From contig NZ_JACSPZ010000003.1 of assembly GCF_014836905.1 (NCBI RefSeq), positions 248,001 through 312,000 of the forward strand: a stretch of DNA of 64,000 nt. Direction: 5' to 3'. Position 1 is the first letter of the stretch, and the number at the start of each line of letters is the position of its first letter. Positions 41,973 to 49,646 of this stretch are shown one piece after another. Under the pieces are notes generated by a model. The model did not search any database. It was not told where the DNA came from and saw nothing but the letters and a program-made list of their open reading frames with translations. A program made the position numbers and the translations under genes. Source of the DNA: Solibacillus faecavium (GTDB taxonomy: Bacteria > Bacillota > Bacilli > Bacillales_A > Planococcaceae).

Positions 41973-42246
41973 AACTTAACCTCGCCGTAATCGTTTTGAA
42001 AATACCAATACCCGTAAGTTTCAATATCATTTTTTCATTACGTAAAAGATGCTTTTCAACATAAATTGCTGAATTGTCTATTTTAAATTCCTTATAGTTA
42101 TGTAAATCTTTCGGCTTCCCGAAATGAGTCATGCATTCCTGAACAGGGGGAGCACAGCATGCATTCACTTGAATCATTTTTATGGACACAGGCTTACCTT
42201 TTAATTGAATACAGTTTTTCGTATTCTCATCGAGCTCTATGTACAT
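41971..42246 (-). CDS. HesB-like CC/Se-motif family protein
   Basis: 91 residues with an N-terminal YIELDENTKNCIQLKG strand-helix and a conserved Cys-Cys pair in VNACCAPPVQE (about residues 30-31). A later YVEKHLLRNEKMILKLTGIG resembles HesB-related small proteins of the CC/Se-motif type, in which one Cys can be selenocysteine in other lineages. Here both are Cys. A redox or metal role is suggested by the pair but not shown. Family assignment is tentative. The 320 bases between this gene's start and the next minus-strand gene end hold the array at 42316-42486. Confidence 0.55.
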   Translation of the reverse strand: MYIELDENTKNCIQLKGKPVSIKMIQVNACCAPPVQECMTHFGKPKDLHNYKEFKIDNSAIYVEKHLLRNEKMILKLTGIGIFKTITARLS

Positions 42247-42315
42247 TATAATCCCTCGCTTTCATCCCTTTTAAAATGAATATACATCATATTTTAAAAT
42301 ATCGTCATGAAAAAG

Positions 42316-42486
42316 TTCTAATATGTCCGGTCAAACTTCTAATAATATCTGAAATGTTCTAATAAAGGTGGGGTCTTCTAATAACTTTAATCGATCTTCT
42401 AAAATAAGTGCTCGATTTTCGAATATCTGTTTCAGAAGTTCAAATAAAGCATCGCGATGTTCTAAAATAACAATAAAACTTCTAAT
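42316..42486. repeat. Nine-unit ~21-bp periodic heptamer array A
   Basis: TTCTAAT-type heptamers start at 42316, 42337, 42357, 42376, 42397, 42418, 42439, 42460 and 42480 (intervals 21, 20, 19, 21, 21, 21, 21, 20). Each is followed by 12-14 variable bases. Variants are TTCTAAA, TTCGAAT and TTCAAAT. On the minus strand the period corresponds to seven codons and reads as Leu-Glu heptads. It lies downstream of the minus-strand YvbH-like gene. Confidence 0.8.
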
Positions 42487-42573
42487 ATCCGCTGGCCCCG
42501 CCAATCAAGACCACCCCCGAGAAACACACAAAAAAAACGAACTACACGAATAGTCCGTTACCTAAATCTAGAT

Positions 42574-42963
42574 TTACAATGCCAAAATATTCTCAGCCAA
42601 AACTCGTTGAACCGCATAAATGTTCGTTGCTTTATTGAACTTCTTTTCAATCGGAATACTATTACCTGAAATCCAAATTTTCAGCTCAGCATCCAAATCG
42701 AATGTACCCGCTGTTTCGATAGAAAAGTTAGTAATACTTTTATACGGAATCGATAAATACTCTGTTTTCTTACCAGTCATACCTTGTTTATCAACGAGTA
42801 TCAATCTTTTATTCGTAAATATAAATGTATCTCTTATTACTTTAAAGGCATGCTTTACCGTTTCTCCACTCGTGATAATTTCATGCATATCCTTTTGAAC
42901 ATCTTCCGCCTTCAATTCACTTGCATTACCCATTAAACCGTCAAAAATACCCAATATGCTCAC
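42574..42963 (-). CDS. YvbH-like PH-domain protein
   Basis: 129 residues, almost entirely one bacterial PH-like domain. Strands include VKHAFKVIRDTFIFTNKRLILVDKQGMTGKKTEYLSIPY (about 35-74) and FDLDAELKIWISG, closed by a C-terminal helix. It matches the N-terminal part of YvbH-type proteins; the usual C-terminal extension is missing. PH-like domains of this type have no known enzymatic role. ATG at 42963 with GAGGTGA upstream. Array A follows its stop codon by about 90 bases. Confidence 0.82.
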   Translation of the reverse strand: MSILGIFDGLMGNASELKAEDVQKDMHEIITSGETVKHAFKVIRDTFIFTNKRLILVDKQGMTGKKTEYLSIPYKSITNFSIETAGTFDLDAELKIWISGNSIPIEKKFNKATNIYAVQRVLAENILAL

Positions 42964-43033
42964 CTCATCTTTCTATAGTTCATAATATTTTTCACAAAAT
43001 TCTTCCAAGCTATACTCGTACATTTATGTAAAC

Positions 43034-43064
43034 AAAAAAGAACACGAAAATAACCCCGTGTTCT
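43034..43064 (-). terminator. Terminator of the HEAT-like gene
   Basis: Minus-strand stem AGAACACG / CGTGTTCT followed by TTTTTTG, just after the stop codon at 43076. Confidence 0.75.
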
Positions 43065-43075
43065 CCCAAATAGAC

Positions 43076-43528
43076 TTATTTCTTAGTTGATGTCGTCTCC
43101 CACATATCCTTCAGCCAAGCGTCAAATTGTGCACCTTTTTCGCCTTCATATGTGTTGTAAATATCGCTACGCATTTTTTCTAATTTTACCTTGAAGTCCT
43201 CGTATGTGTGGTCTGCAGGTAAGCTTTTCTTAATACGCTTGAAAATTTTGCGAAGATCTCTAAATAAATCGCCTTTAGGTGTTTCAGCAGTTTCTACTTC
43301 TTGACCCATTTTCTTCAAGTGACGAGCTGCTGCTTCACGAACTTTTGTTACTAAATCCGCTTTTGCTACATATTTAAGGACCTTAATTGTTTCGTCTGTT
43401 TTATATTTCGCCAATTCCTGTACCGCATTTAAACGTTCTTCCCAGTCAGCTGTTCTGTTGACAGCTTTCTTTAGCTCACTGAAATTTTCAGGTAATTGTG
43501 GTGCTGATTCTTGTTTTTGTTGACTCAT
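43076..43528 (-). CDS. HEAT-repeat-like helical protein
   Basis: 150 residues, all helical. Residues about 27-80 form HEAT-like helix pairs (DWEERLNAVQELAKYKTDETIKVLKYV, LVTKVREAAARHLKKMG). The C-terminal half is basic/amphipathic (LFRDLRKIFKRIKKSL) and ends with a charged tail. Such scaffolds bind other proteins; no catalytic residues are expected. ATG at 43528 follows AAAGGAGAT. Its own terminator follows; the array B repeat lies upstream, on its promoter side. Confidence 0.7.
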   Translation of the reverse strand: MSQQKQESAPQLPENFSELKKAVNRTADWEERLNAVQELAKYKTDETIKVLKYVAKADLVTKVREAAARHLKKMGQEVETAETPKGDLFRDLRKIFKRIKKSLPADHTYEDFKVKLEKMRSDIYNTYEGEKGAQFDAWLKDMWETTSTKK

Positions 43529-43645
43529 TATTTTATCTCCTTTGTCAATGCCTTACTAGCAATGATCTACTTAACCCATTATAGCATGAAAGTGAAGTAT
43601 TTACCTGTTGCAATGGATTGCCGGACGAGGTACTCTAATTTGACT

Positions 43646-43818
43646 TTCAAATAAAGCCTTTAATTGTTCTAATATCATGTGCAATTTTTCTAATAAAAAT
43701 CCGATTTTCTAATATAAGTTTAAGTTATTCAAATAAGTGCTCGAGATCTGCTAATAAAGACCGCCAATGTTCAAATATCCTGCGTAACTCTTCTAATATC
43801 CTCACGAAATGTTCTAAT
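43646..43818. repeat. Nine-unit 21-bp periodic heptamer array B
   Basis: Heptamers of the TTCTAAT/TTCAAAT type start at 43646, 43667, 43688, 43707, 43728, 43749, 43770, 43791 and 43812 (intervals 21, 21, 19, 21, 21, 21, 21, 21). An extra degenerate CTCTAAT sits out of phase at 43633. It shares the unit count, orientation and the interior ATAAGTGCTCGA with array A. It lies downstream of the minus-strand ferrochelatase gene, just past its terminator. Confidence 0.82.
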
Positions 43819-43845
43819 AAAAATCCCTCTCGAGACTAAAAATAA

Positions 43846-43876
43846 ACCCCTCCCCAATAATAAAAGGGGAAGGGCA
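43846..43876 (-). terminator. Ferrochelatase gene terminator
   Basis: Minus-strand stem CCCTTCCCC / GGGGAGGGG, followed by TTTATTTTTAG, 27 bases after the stop codon. Confidence 0.8.
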
Positions 43877-43902
43877 TCAAAAATAATATTCAATCCAATA
43901 TA

Positions 43903-44817
43903 TTAATTAGTCACACGAGCCTGAATTCGTGTCTCTACCAATTTAGCAAGCGCCATGACCGTATCAAAGCTATCACCTAAAAATTCAGAAGTCGCAAAGT
44001 CGACATTTAATTCTTCTGCAACCGCTTGGCATTCAGCATTAATTTCACCAAATGATTCCACATCAGCGCATACGCTTAGCAACTCACATGTAACAAAGCC
44101 TTGTGCACCATCACCATGTAGAGACCTCATTGCATCTTTCACATCCGGTCCAAGCCAGCCTGCCGGTTTACCTGAGCGATATACTGTCTCGAAACGTTCA
44201 ATACTTGCCTTTTTCGCAATGGCAGCGGCCAGTTCCTCAAATTCCCGCACATAAGGGGTATTGCGCTCTTCGTCCACCGGCTGACTATGCACCGTAAACA
44301 GGACATAAGCAGATTTTTGGGCATCCCGTGATAACCAGTCAAAAGCGCGGGCTACACGATCTGCATACAGCCCGACAATGCCTTCATCCAAATGAAAATC
44401 GTCAATCGCAATGTGGTGGATATCACTGTCCTTTGCCCATGCCGCAACTTCAGTATGAACTGCACCACCGCCGCTTTCAGATGCAACAGGGTTTACCGAT
44501 AACGTAACAATCGTTTTTGCTCCTGCTTCCACAGCTTGTTCATATGCATCTTCAACAAATGGCGCTGTATGCTTATAAGCGGTATAGACCCTAATTTCTT
44601 CATCTAATCGGTCACTTAAAATCGTTTGAATTCCTTTTGCAATACGTTGAGTAGAAGAACGAATGAAATCAGGAAAGCTCGGCTTTTTAAACATCCCGAT
44701 GATATTTTCCAACATCGGTCTCGGTACGTTTTTGCCATTTAAAATATGGCTGAAGTAAGGCTCCACATCATCAATGGACTTTGGTGCACCATAAGCATAA
44801 TAAATTACTGCAATCAT
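43903..44817 (-). CDS. Ferrochelatase family protein (HemH/CpfC-like)
   Basis: 304 residues, the usual length for Bacillota coproporphyrin ferrochelatase, which inserts iron into coproporphyrin III. Conserved parts are YYAYGAP at the start, the candidate catalytic His in FTVHSQPVDEE (aligned to HSLP of Bacillus HemH), WLGPDVKDAM, and the candidate Glu in GEINAECQAV (aligned to YDNDYECK). The segment around VTLSVNPVASESGGGAVH is diverged from the usual APHFS..S motif, so this may be a paralogue. ATG at 44817 has AAAGGAG 8-9 bases upstream. No other heme gene is adjacent; a siderophore locus lies 2.6 kb away. Confidence 0.8.
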   Translation of the reverse strand: MIAVIYYAYGAPKSIDDVEPYFSHILNGKNVPRPMLENIIGMFKKPSFPDFIRSSTQRIAKGIQTILSDRLDEEIRVYTAYKHTAPFVEDAYEQAVEAGAKTIVTLSVNPVASESGGGAVHTEVAAWAKDSDIHHIAIDDFHLDEGIVGLYADRVARAFDWLSRDAQKSAYVLFTVHSQPVDEERNTPYVREFEELAAAIAKKASIERFETVYRSGKPAGWLGPDVKDAMRSLHGDGAQGFVTCELLSVCADVESFGEINAECQAVAEELNVDFATSEFLGDSFDTVMALAKLVETRIQARVTN

Positions 44818-45149
44818 CAAAACATCTCCTTTTATCAATCTAATTTTATGAACTGACTTTCATCAGGCACTTCCGATTCAGCGTAAATACTAGTTTTCCA
44901 CACACTTTAGCGAAATAACTGCCTCCATATCGAACATTTCTATATATAACACACAGAGGGGAAGTCCAGCGTAATACAGTTTCCCTCTTTTCAACCTAAT
45001 CAATCGGTCACGGTACTTATAAGCCTGATTAATATCTTGTAGATTTTATTATTCATTCAACCATTTTTAAGGCTGTATGTCTTTCTGCACGAAATTCCAA
45101 CTCATTTCAGTTACACTCTTAATAGATATTTTGTAAAGGAGGAATACAA

Positions 45150-45887
45150 ATGTTTGAAAATAAAACCGTCGTCATTACAGGGGCAGCACAGGGAATCGGT
45201 CGCTCGATTGCGATTCATTTTGCAAAAGCCGGGGCAAATGTCGTTATTGCGGATATTGCGCATGACTTAGGTGTACAACTAGCAGGAGAACTCCAAAAAG
45301 AGGGCTACACTGCGATCTTTATAGAAACGGATGTACGCAGTGAAGAAAATGTTCGTCAAACGATGGAAATGGCAGCAAACCGGTTTGGCGGAATTCATAT
45401 TTTGATCAACAACGCAGGGAAAGGCAAATGGGTTTCACCGCTAGAATTATCATTGGATGACTGGGAAGACATCATCCATACGAACCTACGCAGCGTCTTT
45501 TTATGTTCGCGTGAGGCGGCAAAATTAATGAAAAATGGCGGGGCGATTATTAATATGGCTTCGACGCGTGCTGAGATGTCTGAACCACATTCTGAAAGTT
45601 ACGCAGCATCTAAAGGTGGGATTGTTGCACTAACACATGCATTGGCAAGCTCCTTTAGTGAATTAAATATAACGGTAAACAGCATCTCTCCAGGCTGGAT
45701 TGAAACAGGAGACTACGATGCACTAAGACCATCTGACCATTTACAACATCTTTCAAAACGCGTCGGCAAACCGGATGACATTGCGCGTGCATGCCTTTAT
45801 TTAGCAAACCCGGACAACAATTTTATAACTGGAACGAATTTAACAATTGATGGCGGAATGACGAAGAAAATGATTTATGAAGAATAG
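45150..45887 (+). CDS. Short-chain dehydrogenase/reductase (SDR)
   Basis: 245 residues of the classical SDR family. Cofactor motif TGAAQGIG (about 9-16), Asp at the end of strand 2 (VVIADIA) favouring NAD(H), NNAG (about 88-91), and the catalytic Ser-Tyr-Lys with SYAASK (Tyr about 151, Lys about 155). Ends with GTNLTIDGG as usual. Substrate unknown; the sequence is like 3-oxoacyl-ACP reductase/glucose dehydrogenase relatives. ATG at 45150 with AAAGGAGG upstream. The 330 bases before it show only a promoter-sized gap. Confidence 0.9.
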   Translation: MFENKTVVITGAAQGIGRSIAIHFAKAGANVVIADIAHDLGVQLAGELQKEGYTAIFIETDVRSEENVRQTMEMAANRFGGIHILINNAGKGKWVSPLELSLDDWEDIIHTNLRSVFLCSREAAKLMKNGGAIINMASTRAEMSEPHSESYAASKGGIVALTHALASSFSELNITVNSISPGWIETGDYDALRPSDHLQHLSKRVGKPDDIARACLYLANPDNNFITGTNLTIDGGMTKKMIYEE

Positions 45888-45903
45888 CAATAAGACAATA
45901 TAA

Positions 45904-45938
45904 AGGCGCTTTTCTTCAAAAAAAGGAAAAGCGTCTTT
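45904..45938 (+). terminator. Rho-independent terminator (GCGC family)
   Basis: Stem AGGCGCTTTTC / GGAAAAGCGTCT followed by TTATATTG, 17 bases after the SDR stop codon. Confidence 0.7.
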
Positions 45939-45996
45939 ATATTGTTTACATAATGATTAAACCATCACACATCCTAAAAAGAGGAGGTGTGAAAAA

Positions 45997-46227
45997 ATGA
46001 AGGGAAATGAAAAACAAAAGACAATACAGCAAATAGAAGAAGTGCTTGGCTTTTCACAACATGACAGTGAAGCATTACTTGTACAAGCAACGGAAGTACA
46101 AACAACAGATATCATTCCTATAGATACTGTAAAGGCTCATGACGAAGTAGATAGTACACCGACAAGATTAAATAACCAGCATGCAGAAAATACTTCGGCA
46201 ATTTTAGGGCGAAATGCACCGAGATAA
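45997..46227 (+). CDS. Small hydrophilic hypothetical protein
   Basis: 76 residues, hydrophilic, Gln/Glu/Thr-rich, probably partly disordered, with one short predicted helix (KTIQQIEEVLGFSQHDSEALLV). The strong AGGAGGTG site 7-8 bases before ATG at 45997 argues that it is translated. No family recognised, no Cys or membrane segment. Function unknown. Confidence 0.55.
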   Translation: MKGNEKQKTIQQIEEVLGFSQHDSEALLVQATEVQTTDIIPIDTVKAHDEVDSTPTRLNNQHAENTSAILGRNAPR

Positions 46228-46275
46228 TCAGGTATAACGATATTATGCCAGTTCCCAAAGTTGCTAATACACAAA

Positions 46276-46314
46276 TCAAAAAAAGCGACCGTCACAAATA
46301 TTGTGGCGGTCATT
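46276..46314 (-). terminator. Terminator of the membrane protein gene
   Basis: Minus-strand hairpin GACCGCCACAA / TTGTGACGGTC followed by GCTTTTTTTG, directly after the stop codon at 46318. Confidence 0.75.
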
Positions 46315-46317
46315 TGA

Positions 46318-47109
46318 CTATAAGAAATATAGAGCATTGATCACTGTGAAAATAAGCATAATCAGTGTAACCCCGCAAAAGATTTCTGCAAAATGGACGA
46401 ACATGACCTTTTCAGTACTTAGCGCACTTTTCCGGAAACCAAACAGATCGCCATTATGAATAATATAAATAAAAGTACTGATTACCATTAAGGTAGACAT
46501 TAAAAATGAAATCATTGGAAGTGAAGTAACATAGCGCACATTACCTCCTGTTTCCATATAAAACGGAACGTCCCACGCTTTGCTCCATACAAAGCTTATA
46601 ATGACAAGGATGTAAATAATAAGTGAAATGTTAAACGGATGCCTACGATAATCAATTAAATCCAACAGTTTCTTTGTTTTCCCTTTAAATTGTAAATTAA
46701 CTTCTTCAAGTCTATCTTCTTTCAATAAATAAACAAAACCCGCTAGTACGATGCCTAGAAATAAATACAGCTTAAGCAGCCCGAAAAGCAAATCCAAGCT
46801 ATAAAACGCTGCAATTACTAATGGAATAAGTATTATACCTGTAAACCATTTATTCGATGTACCATTAGCATGAAGCCATTTATTTAAAGTATCCCGGTAA
46901 TCCTTTTGAAATACCTGTTCACCGTCATGGTAAGTAGATAATTTACTTACTATAAAAGCACAAACGACAAGAGCTAACCCAATCCCGAATGCAATAATGG
47001 AAGCTTTCGGATAGATTGATACCTGATCATAATTAAGAATGATCCAATTCCCGCTAAAGGCGACAACTAAAATTCCTAAAAACATAATAAACGAAGATAA
47101 ATTTCTCAA
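46318..47109 (-). CDS. Hypothetical multi-pass membrane protein
   Basis: 263 residues with about seven membrane helices (about 6-25, 35-56, 88-108, 111-127, 161-177, 195-213, 235-258) and a charged cytosolic loop (DRLEEVNLQFKGKTKKL). No recognisable transporter or enzyme motif. ATG at 47109 with GGAGGTG upstream. It diverges from the siderophore operon, whose promoter and Fur box lie in the 458-base gap. Function unknown. Confidence 0.75.
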   Translation of the reverse strand: MRNLSSFIMFLGILVVAFSGNWIILNYDQVSIYPKASIIAFGIGLALVVCAFIVSKLSTYHDGEQVFQKDYRDTLNKWLHANGTSNKWFTGIILIPLVIAAFYSLDLLFGLLKLYLFLGIVLAGFVYLLKEDRLEEVNLQFKGKTKKLLDLIDYRRHPFNISLIIYILVIISFVWSKAWDVPFYMETGGNVRYVTSLPMISFLMSTLMVISTFIYIIHNGDLFGFRKSALSTEKVMFVHFAEIFCGVTLIMLIFTVINALYFL

Positions 47110-47433
47110 TTTGTCACCTCCATGATCCTTAATACTTTTAATCTACGATAATATTACATAAATTGTTTCACATTATTTTATCACAATGCTTGAAACCCTT
47201 AATACATAAGGTTTTCGGGCATTTATATTTTTAGTTTTCGCTATCTGAATAATTTTGCCGGATGTGTAAATTTAAATACTGTAGGAAACAGTTAGCCCGA
47301 TTCATGTTATTTCCTTTTAATGGTTTTTTGAAAACCCATTGTCCTTATAAATTTTTAAAAAAGGATAAATTTTCTTGTTAAAATTGCCATTAAATTTATT
47401 TTTAGGTCTTTACTAGTGAAAATAATAAGGTTC

Positions 47434-47462
47434 TTGACGGTGTTGGAAGTTATCGCTATCAT
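47434..47462 (+). promoter_or_regulatory. Candidate sigma-A promoter of dhbACB
   Basis: TTGACG (47434-47439), 17-base spacer, TATCAT (47457-47462). It ends 15 bases before the Fur box at 47478. The preceding 300 bases contain no gene. Confidence 0.6.
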
Positions 47463-47477
47463 TGCTAGTATATCAAT

Positions 47478-47492
47478 TGATAATGATTATCA
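47478..47492. promoter_or_regulatory. Fur box upstream of dhbA
   Basis: Perfect 7-1-7 inverted repeat TGATAATGATTATCA, matching the Fur consensus core. The extended 19-mer GATAATGATTATCATTATT (47479-47497) matches the Fur consensus GATAATGATTATCATTATC at 18 of 19 bases. Iron-loaded Fur bound here would block the promoter just upstream. Confidence 0.9.
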
Positions 47493-47567
47493 TTATTGAT
47501 TGATGGTTGATAATACAATCAATCATTTTTTACATATAGCTTCAAATGAGAAAGGAAGAGTTATGAT

Positions 47568-48356
47568 TTGAATTTTCAAGAATTGAAAGGAAAAGTTGCA
47601 CTTGTCACAGGGGGAGCCCAAGGAATTGGTAGAACCCTTGTCGAGAGTTTGGCTACACAAGGTGTAAAAGTGGCAGTTGTAGATTATAACGAGGAACAAT
47701 TAAATCTCCAAGTTAACCGTTTAAAGGAACAAGGCTTTGACGTATTCGCTTTTCCTGCAAATGTAGGGGAAAGTAAGGCAATCGATGCAATTGTTGAACA
47801 AGTAGAAAATGAAATAGGGCCGATTGAAATGCTCGTAAATGTGGCAGGAGTACTGTCTAGCGGTCCTATTCAAACATTTAGTGACCAGGATTGGGCGAGA
47901 ACATTTTCGATTAATACGACAGGCGTTTTTAATGTTTCAAGAGCGGTAAGTCGTTACATGATTCCAAGGAAAAAAGGGGCTATCGTAACAGTCGGCTCAA
48001 ATGCTGCCAGTGTGCCGAGAATCTCGATGGCAGCCTATGCGGCATCAAAGGCAGCAACCGTTATGTTTACAAAGTGTCTAGGTTTAGAGCTTGCAGAACA
48101 TGGCATTCGCTGTAATATTGTCTCTCCAGGCTCAACTGATACGGACATGCAGCGCTCTCTTTGGACGGATGATAATGGAGCTGAAATGATGATTAAAGGT
48201 ATGCCTGACAGTTTTAAAGTAGGGATTCCGCTGAAAAAGATTGCACAGCCACAAAACATTGTCAGTGCTATTTTATTTTTCCTATCTGATCAATCTAGCC
48301 ATATCACAATGAGTAATCTAGTCGTAGATGGAGGAGCAACTTTAGGGGCGAGTTAA
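47568..48356 (+). CDS. dhbA: 2,3-dihydro-2,3-dihydroxybenzoate dehydrogenase DhbA
   Basis: 262-residue SDR. Cofactor loop TGGAQGIG (about 15-22), Asp in VAVVDYN, NVAG (about 91-94), Ser in GSNAASVPR (about 145) and catalytic YAASKAA (Tyr about 158, Lys about 162). It oxidises 2,3-dihydro-2,3-dihydroxybenzoate to 2,3-dihydroxybenzoate with NAD+, the last step of the catechol precursor pathway. TTG at 47568 follows AAAGGAAG; the ATG at 47563 is out of frame and stops after two codons. First gene of a Fur-controlled operon with dhbC and dhbB. Confidence 0.92.
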   Translation: MNFQELKGKVALVTGGAQGIGRTLVESLATQGVKVAVVDYNEEQLNLQVNRLKEQGFDVFAFPANVGESKAIDAIVEQVENEIGPIEMLVNVAGVLSSGPIQTFSDQDWARTFSINTTGVFNVSRAVSRYMIPRKKGAIVTVGSNAASVPRISMAAYAASKAATVMFTKCLGLELAEHGIRCNIVSPGSTDTDMQRSLWTDDNGAEMMIKGMPDSFKVGIPLKKIAQPQNIVSAILFFLSDQSSHITMSNLVVDGGATLGAS

Positions 48357-48403
48357 GACTGCTCTTTGAATTCTGAATAGGTAAACAAAAAGGAGAGGTA
48401 ATT

Positions 48404-49606
48404 ATGGTAACGAAACAAAAAGCAGTATTGGAACAGGAACTTCTAGATGATTATCGAGTTGGTGACTTTTTTATCGAGACACCGAAACGAACGATTTTAG
48501 GCAAAGGCGTATTCCTACAAGTCCCTTCTGAAGAGGACTGTGAAAATCAACTTGTTAGTTTGCCTAAAAAAGTAGCCTCAACACTCAAAAAAGCAAAAGA
48601 GCAAGGGCACCCACATCCAATCGTGACGGGAGCAGTTCCGTTTGATTCCTATAAAAAGGCTTGTTTGCATATTCCTAACTCTGTTCATTTTGCACCTTCA
48701 TATCAACATGAGGAAAGAGGACAGGTTAGTTCCACTCCAATTGCTGTCGATAAGCTAATCTCTGTTCCAGCCCCTGAACAATACATGGAAGGGGTAGCAC
48801 AAGGGATTAAGAGAATCCGTAGCGGTGAGCTGGACAAAATCGTCATTTCACGTTCATTGGAACTAAGCTTAACGGAGTCTGTTAATATTCCACAGCTTTT
48901 ACGGAATCTCGCCTATCAAAATAAACGTGGTTATACGTTTGCAACAAATATTGAGTTCGAGGAGCAAGTGAAAACACTAATCGGCGCTAGTCCAGAACTA
49001 CTCGTTTTAAGACAGGGGATGCAGGCGATTGCGAATCCATTGGCAGGTTCAAGACCAAGAAGTAAAGATCCTATAGAAGATCAAAGACGCGCAGAAGAGT
49101 TACTTTCCTCTCCAAAGGACCTGCATGAGCATGCGGTAGTTGTGGAGACTGTAGCGAATGCCTTGCGTCCATTTCTAAAAAATATGGAAGTCCCAGAAAA
49201 GCCTTCATTGGTCACTACTGAAACAATGTGGCATCTGTCGACTGTCATTAAAGGAGAACTGCTAGACGCAGAAGTGTCATCGCTTGATTTAGCGGTCGCT
49301 CTACAACCGACACCAGCCGTTTGTGGTGCTCCTACAGAAAAGGCGAGACAGGCAATCTCGGAAATTGAACCGTTTGATCGTGGCTTCTTTACTGGTATGG
49401 TTGGCTGGTGTGATGCTGATGGAGACGGGGAATGGGTTGTAACAATTCGATGCGCAGAGGCAAATGGGCAGTCATTGCGATTATTTGCAGGTGCAGGCGT
49501 TGTCGGCGAGTCGAAGCCTGAAGAGGAATTAGCCGAAACAGGTGCCAAATTCCAAACGATGCTTCGCGCAATGGGTGTTAATACGGAGCAGTTTAAAGAT
49601 ATTTAA
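48404..49606 (+). CDS. dhbC: Isochorismate synthase DhbC
   Basis: 400 residues, usual length for DhbC/EntC. The chorismate-binding core includes the IGASPELLVLR strand, NPLAGSRPR (about 206-214), the ETVANALRPFL helix, TTETMWHLSTVIKGEL, LQPTPAVCGAPTEKAR and the metal Glu region near the C-terminus (RLFAGAGVVGESKPEEELAET). It converts chorismate to isochorismate for dihydroxybenzoate synthesis. ATG at 48404 with AGGAGAGG upstream. Lies between dhbA and dhbB with 40-50 base gaps. Confidence 0.95.
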   Translation: MVTKQKAVLEQELLDDYRVGDFFIETPKRTILGKGVFLQVPSEEDCENQLVSLPKKVASTLKKAKEQGHPHPIVTGAVPFDSYKKACLHIPNSVHFAPSYQHEERGQVSSTPIAVDKLISVPAPEQYMEGVAQGIKRIRSGELDKIVISRSLELSLTESVNIPQLLRNLAYQNKRGYTFATNIEFEEQVKTLIGASPELLVLRQGMQAIANPLAGSRPRSKDPIEDQRRAEELLSSPKDLHEHAVVVETVANALRPFLKNMEVPEKPSLVTTETMWHLSTVIKGELLDAEVSSLDLAVALQPTPAVCGAPTEKARQAISEIEPFDRGFFTGMVGWCDADGDGEWVVTIRCAEANGQSLRLFAGAGVVGESKPEEELAETGAKFQTMLRAMGVNTEQFKDI

Positions 49607-49646
49607 TTGAACGAATCAACTAAAAACATATAAAAGGAGTGATTCG

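Noticed and set aside
42316-43818. Possible CRISPR arrays
   Set aside because: The recurring unit is only 7 bases with substitutions and the spacers are 12-14 bases; CRISPR repeats are 23-47 bp and nearly identical, with longer spacers. No cas genes are present.
44818-45149. Undetected small gene in the 330-base gap before the SDR gene
   Set aside because: All frames carry early stops and none has a start with a ribosome binding site.
47563-47571. ATG directly downstream of the AAAGGAAG site before dhbA
   Set aside because: Its frame stops after two codons. The TTG five bases later is in frame with DhbA and is the likely start; the ATG may still affect initiation.
49081-49548. 155-codon open frame on the minus strand inside dhbC
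   Set aside because: Shadow of a well-conserved isochorismate synthase; no ribosome binding site and Ser/Pro-rich composition typical of antisense reading.
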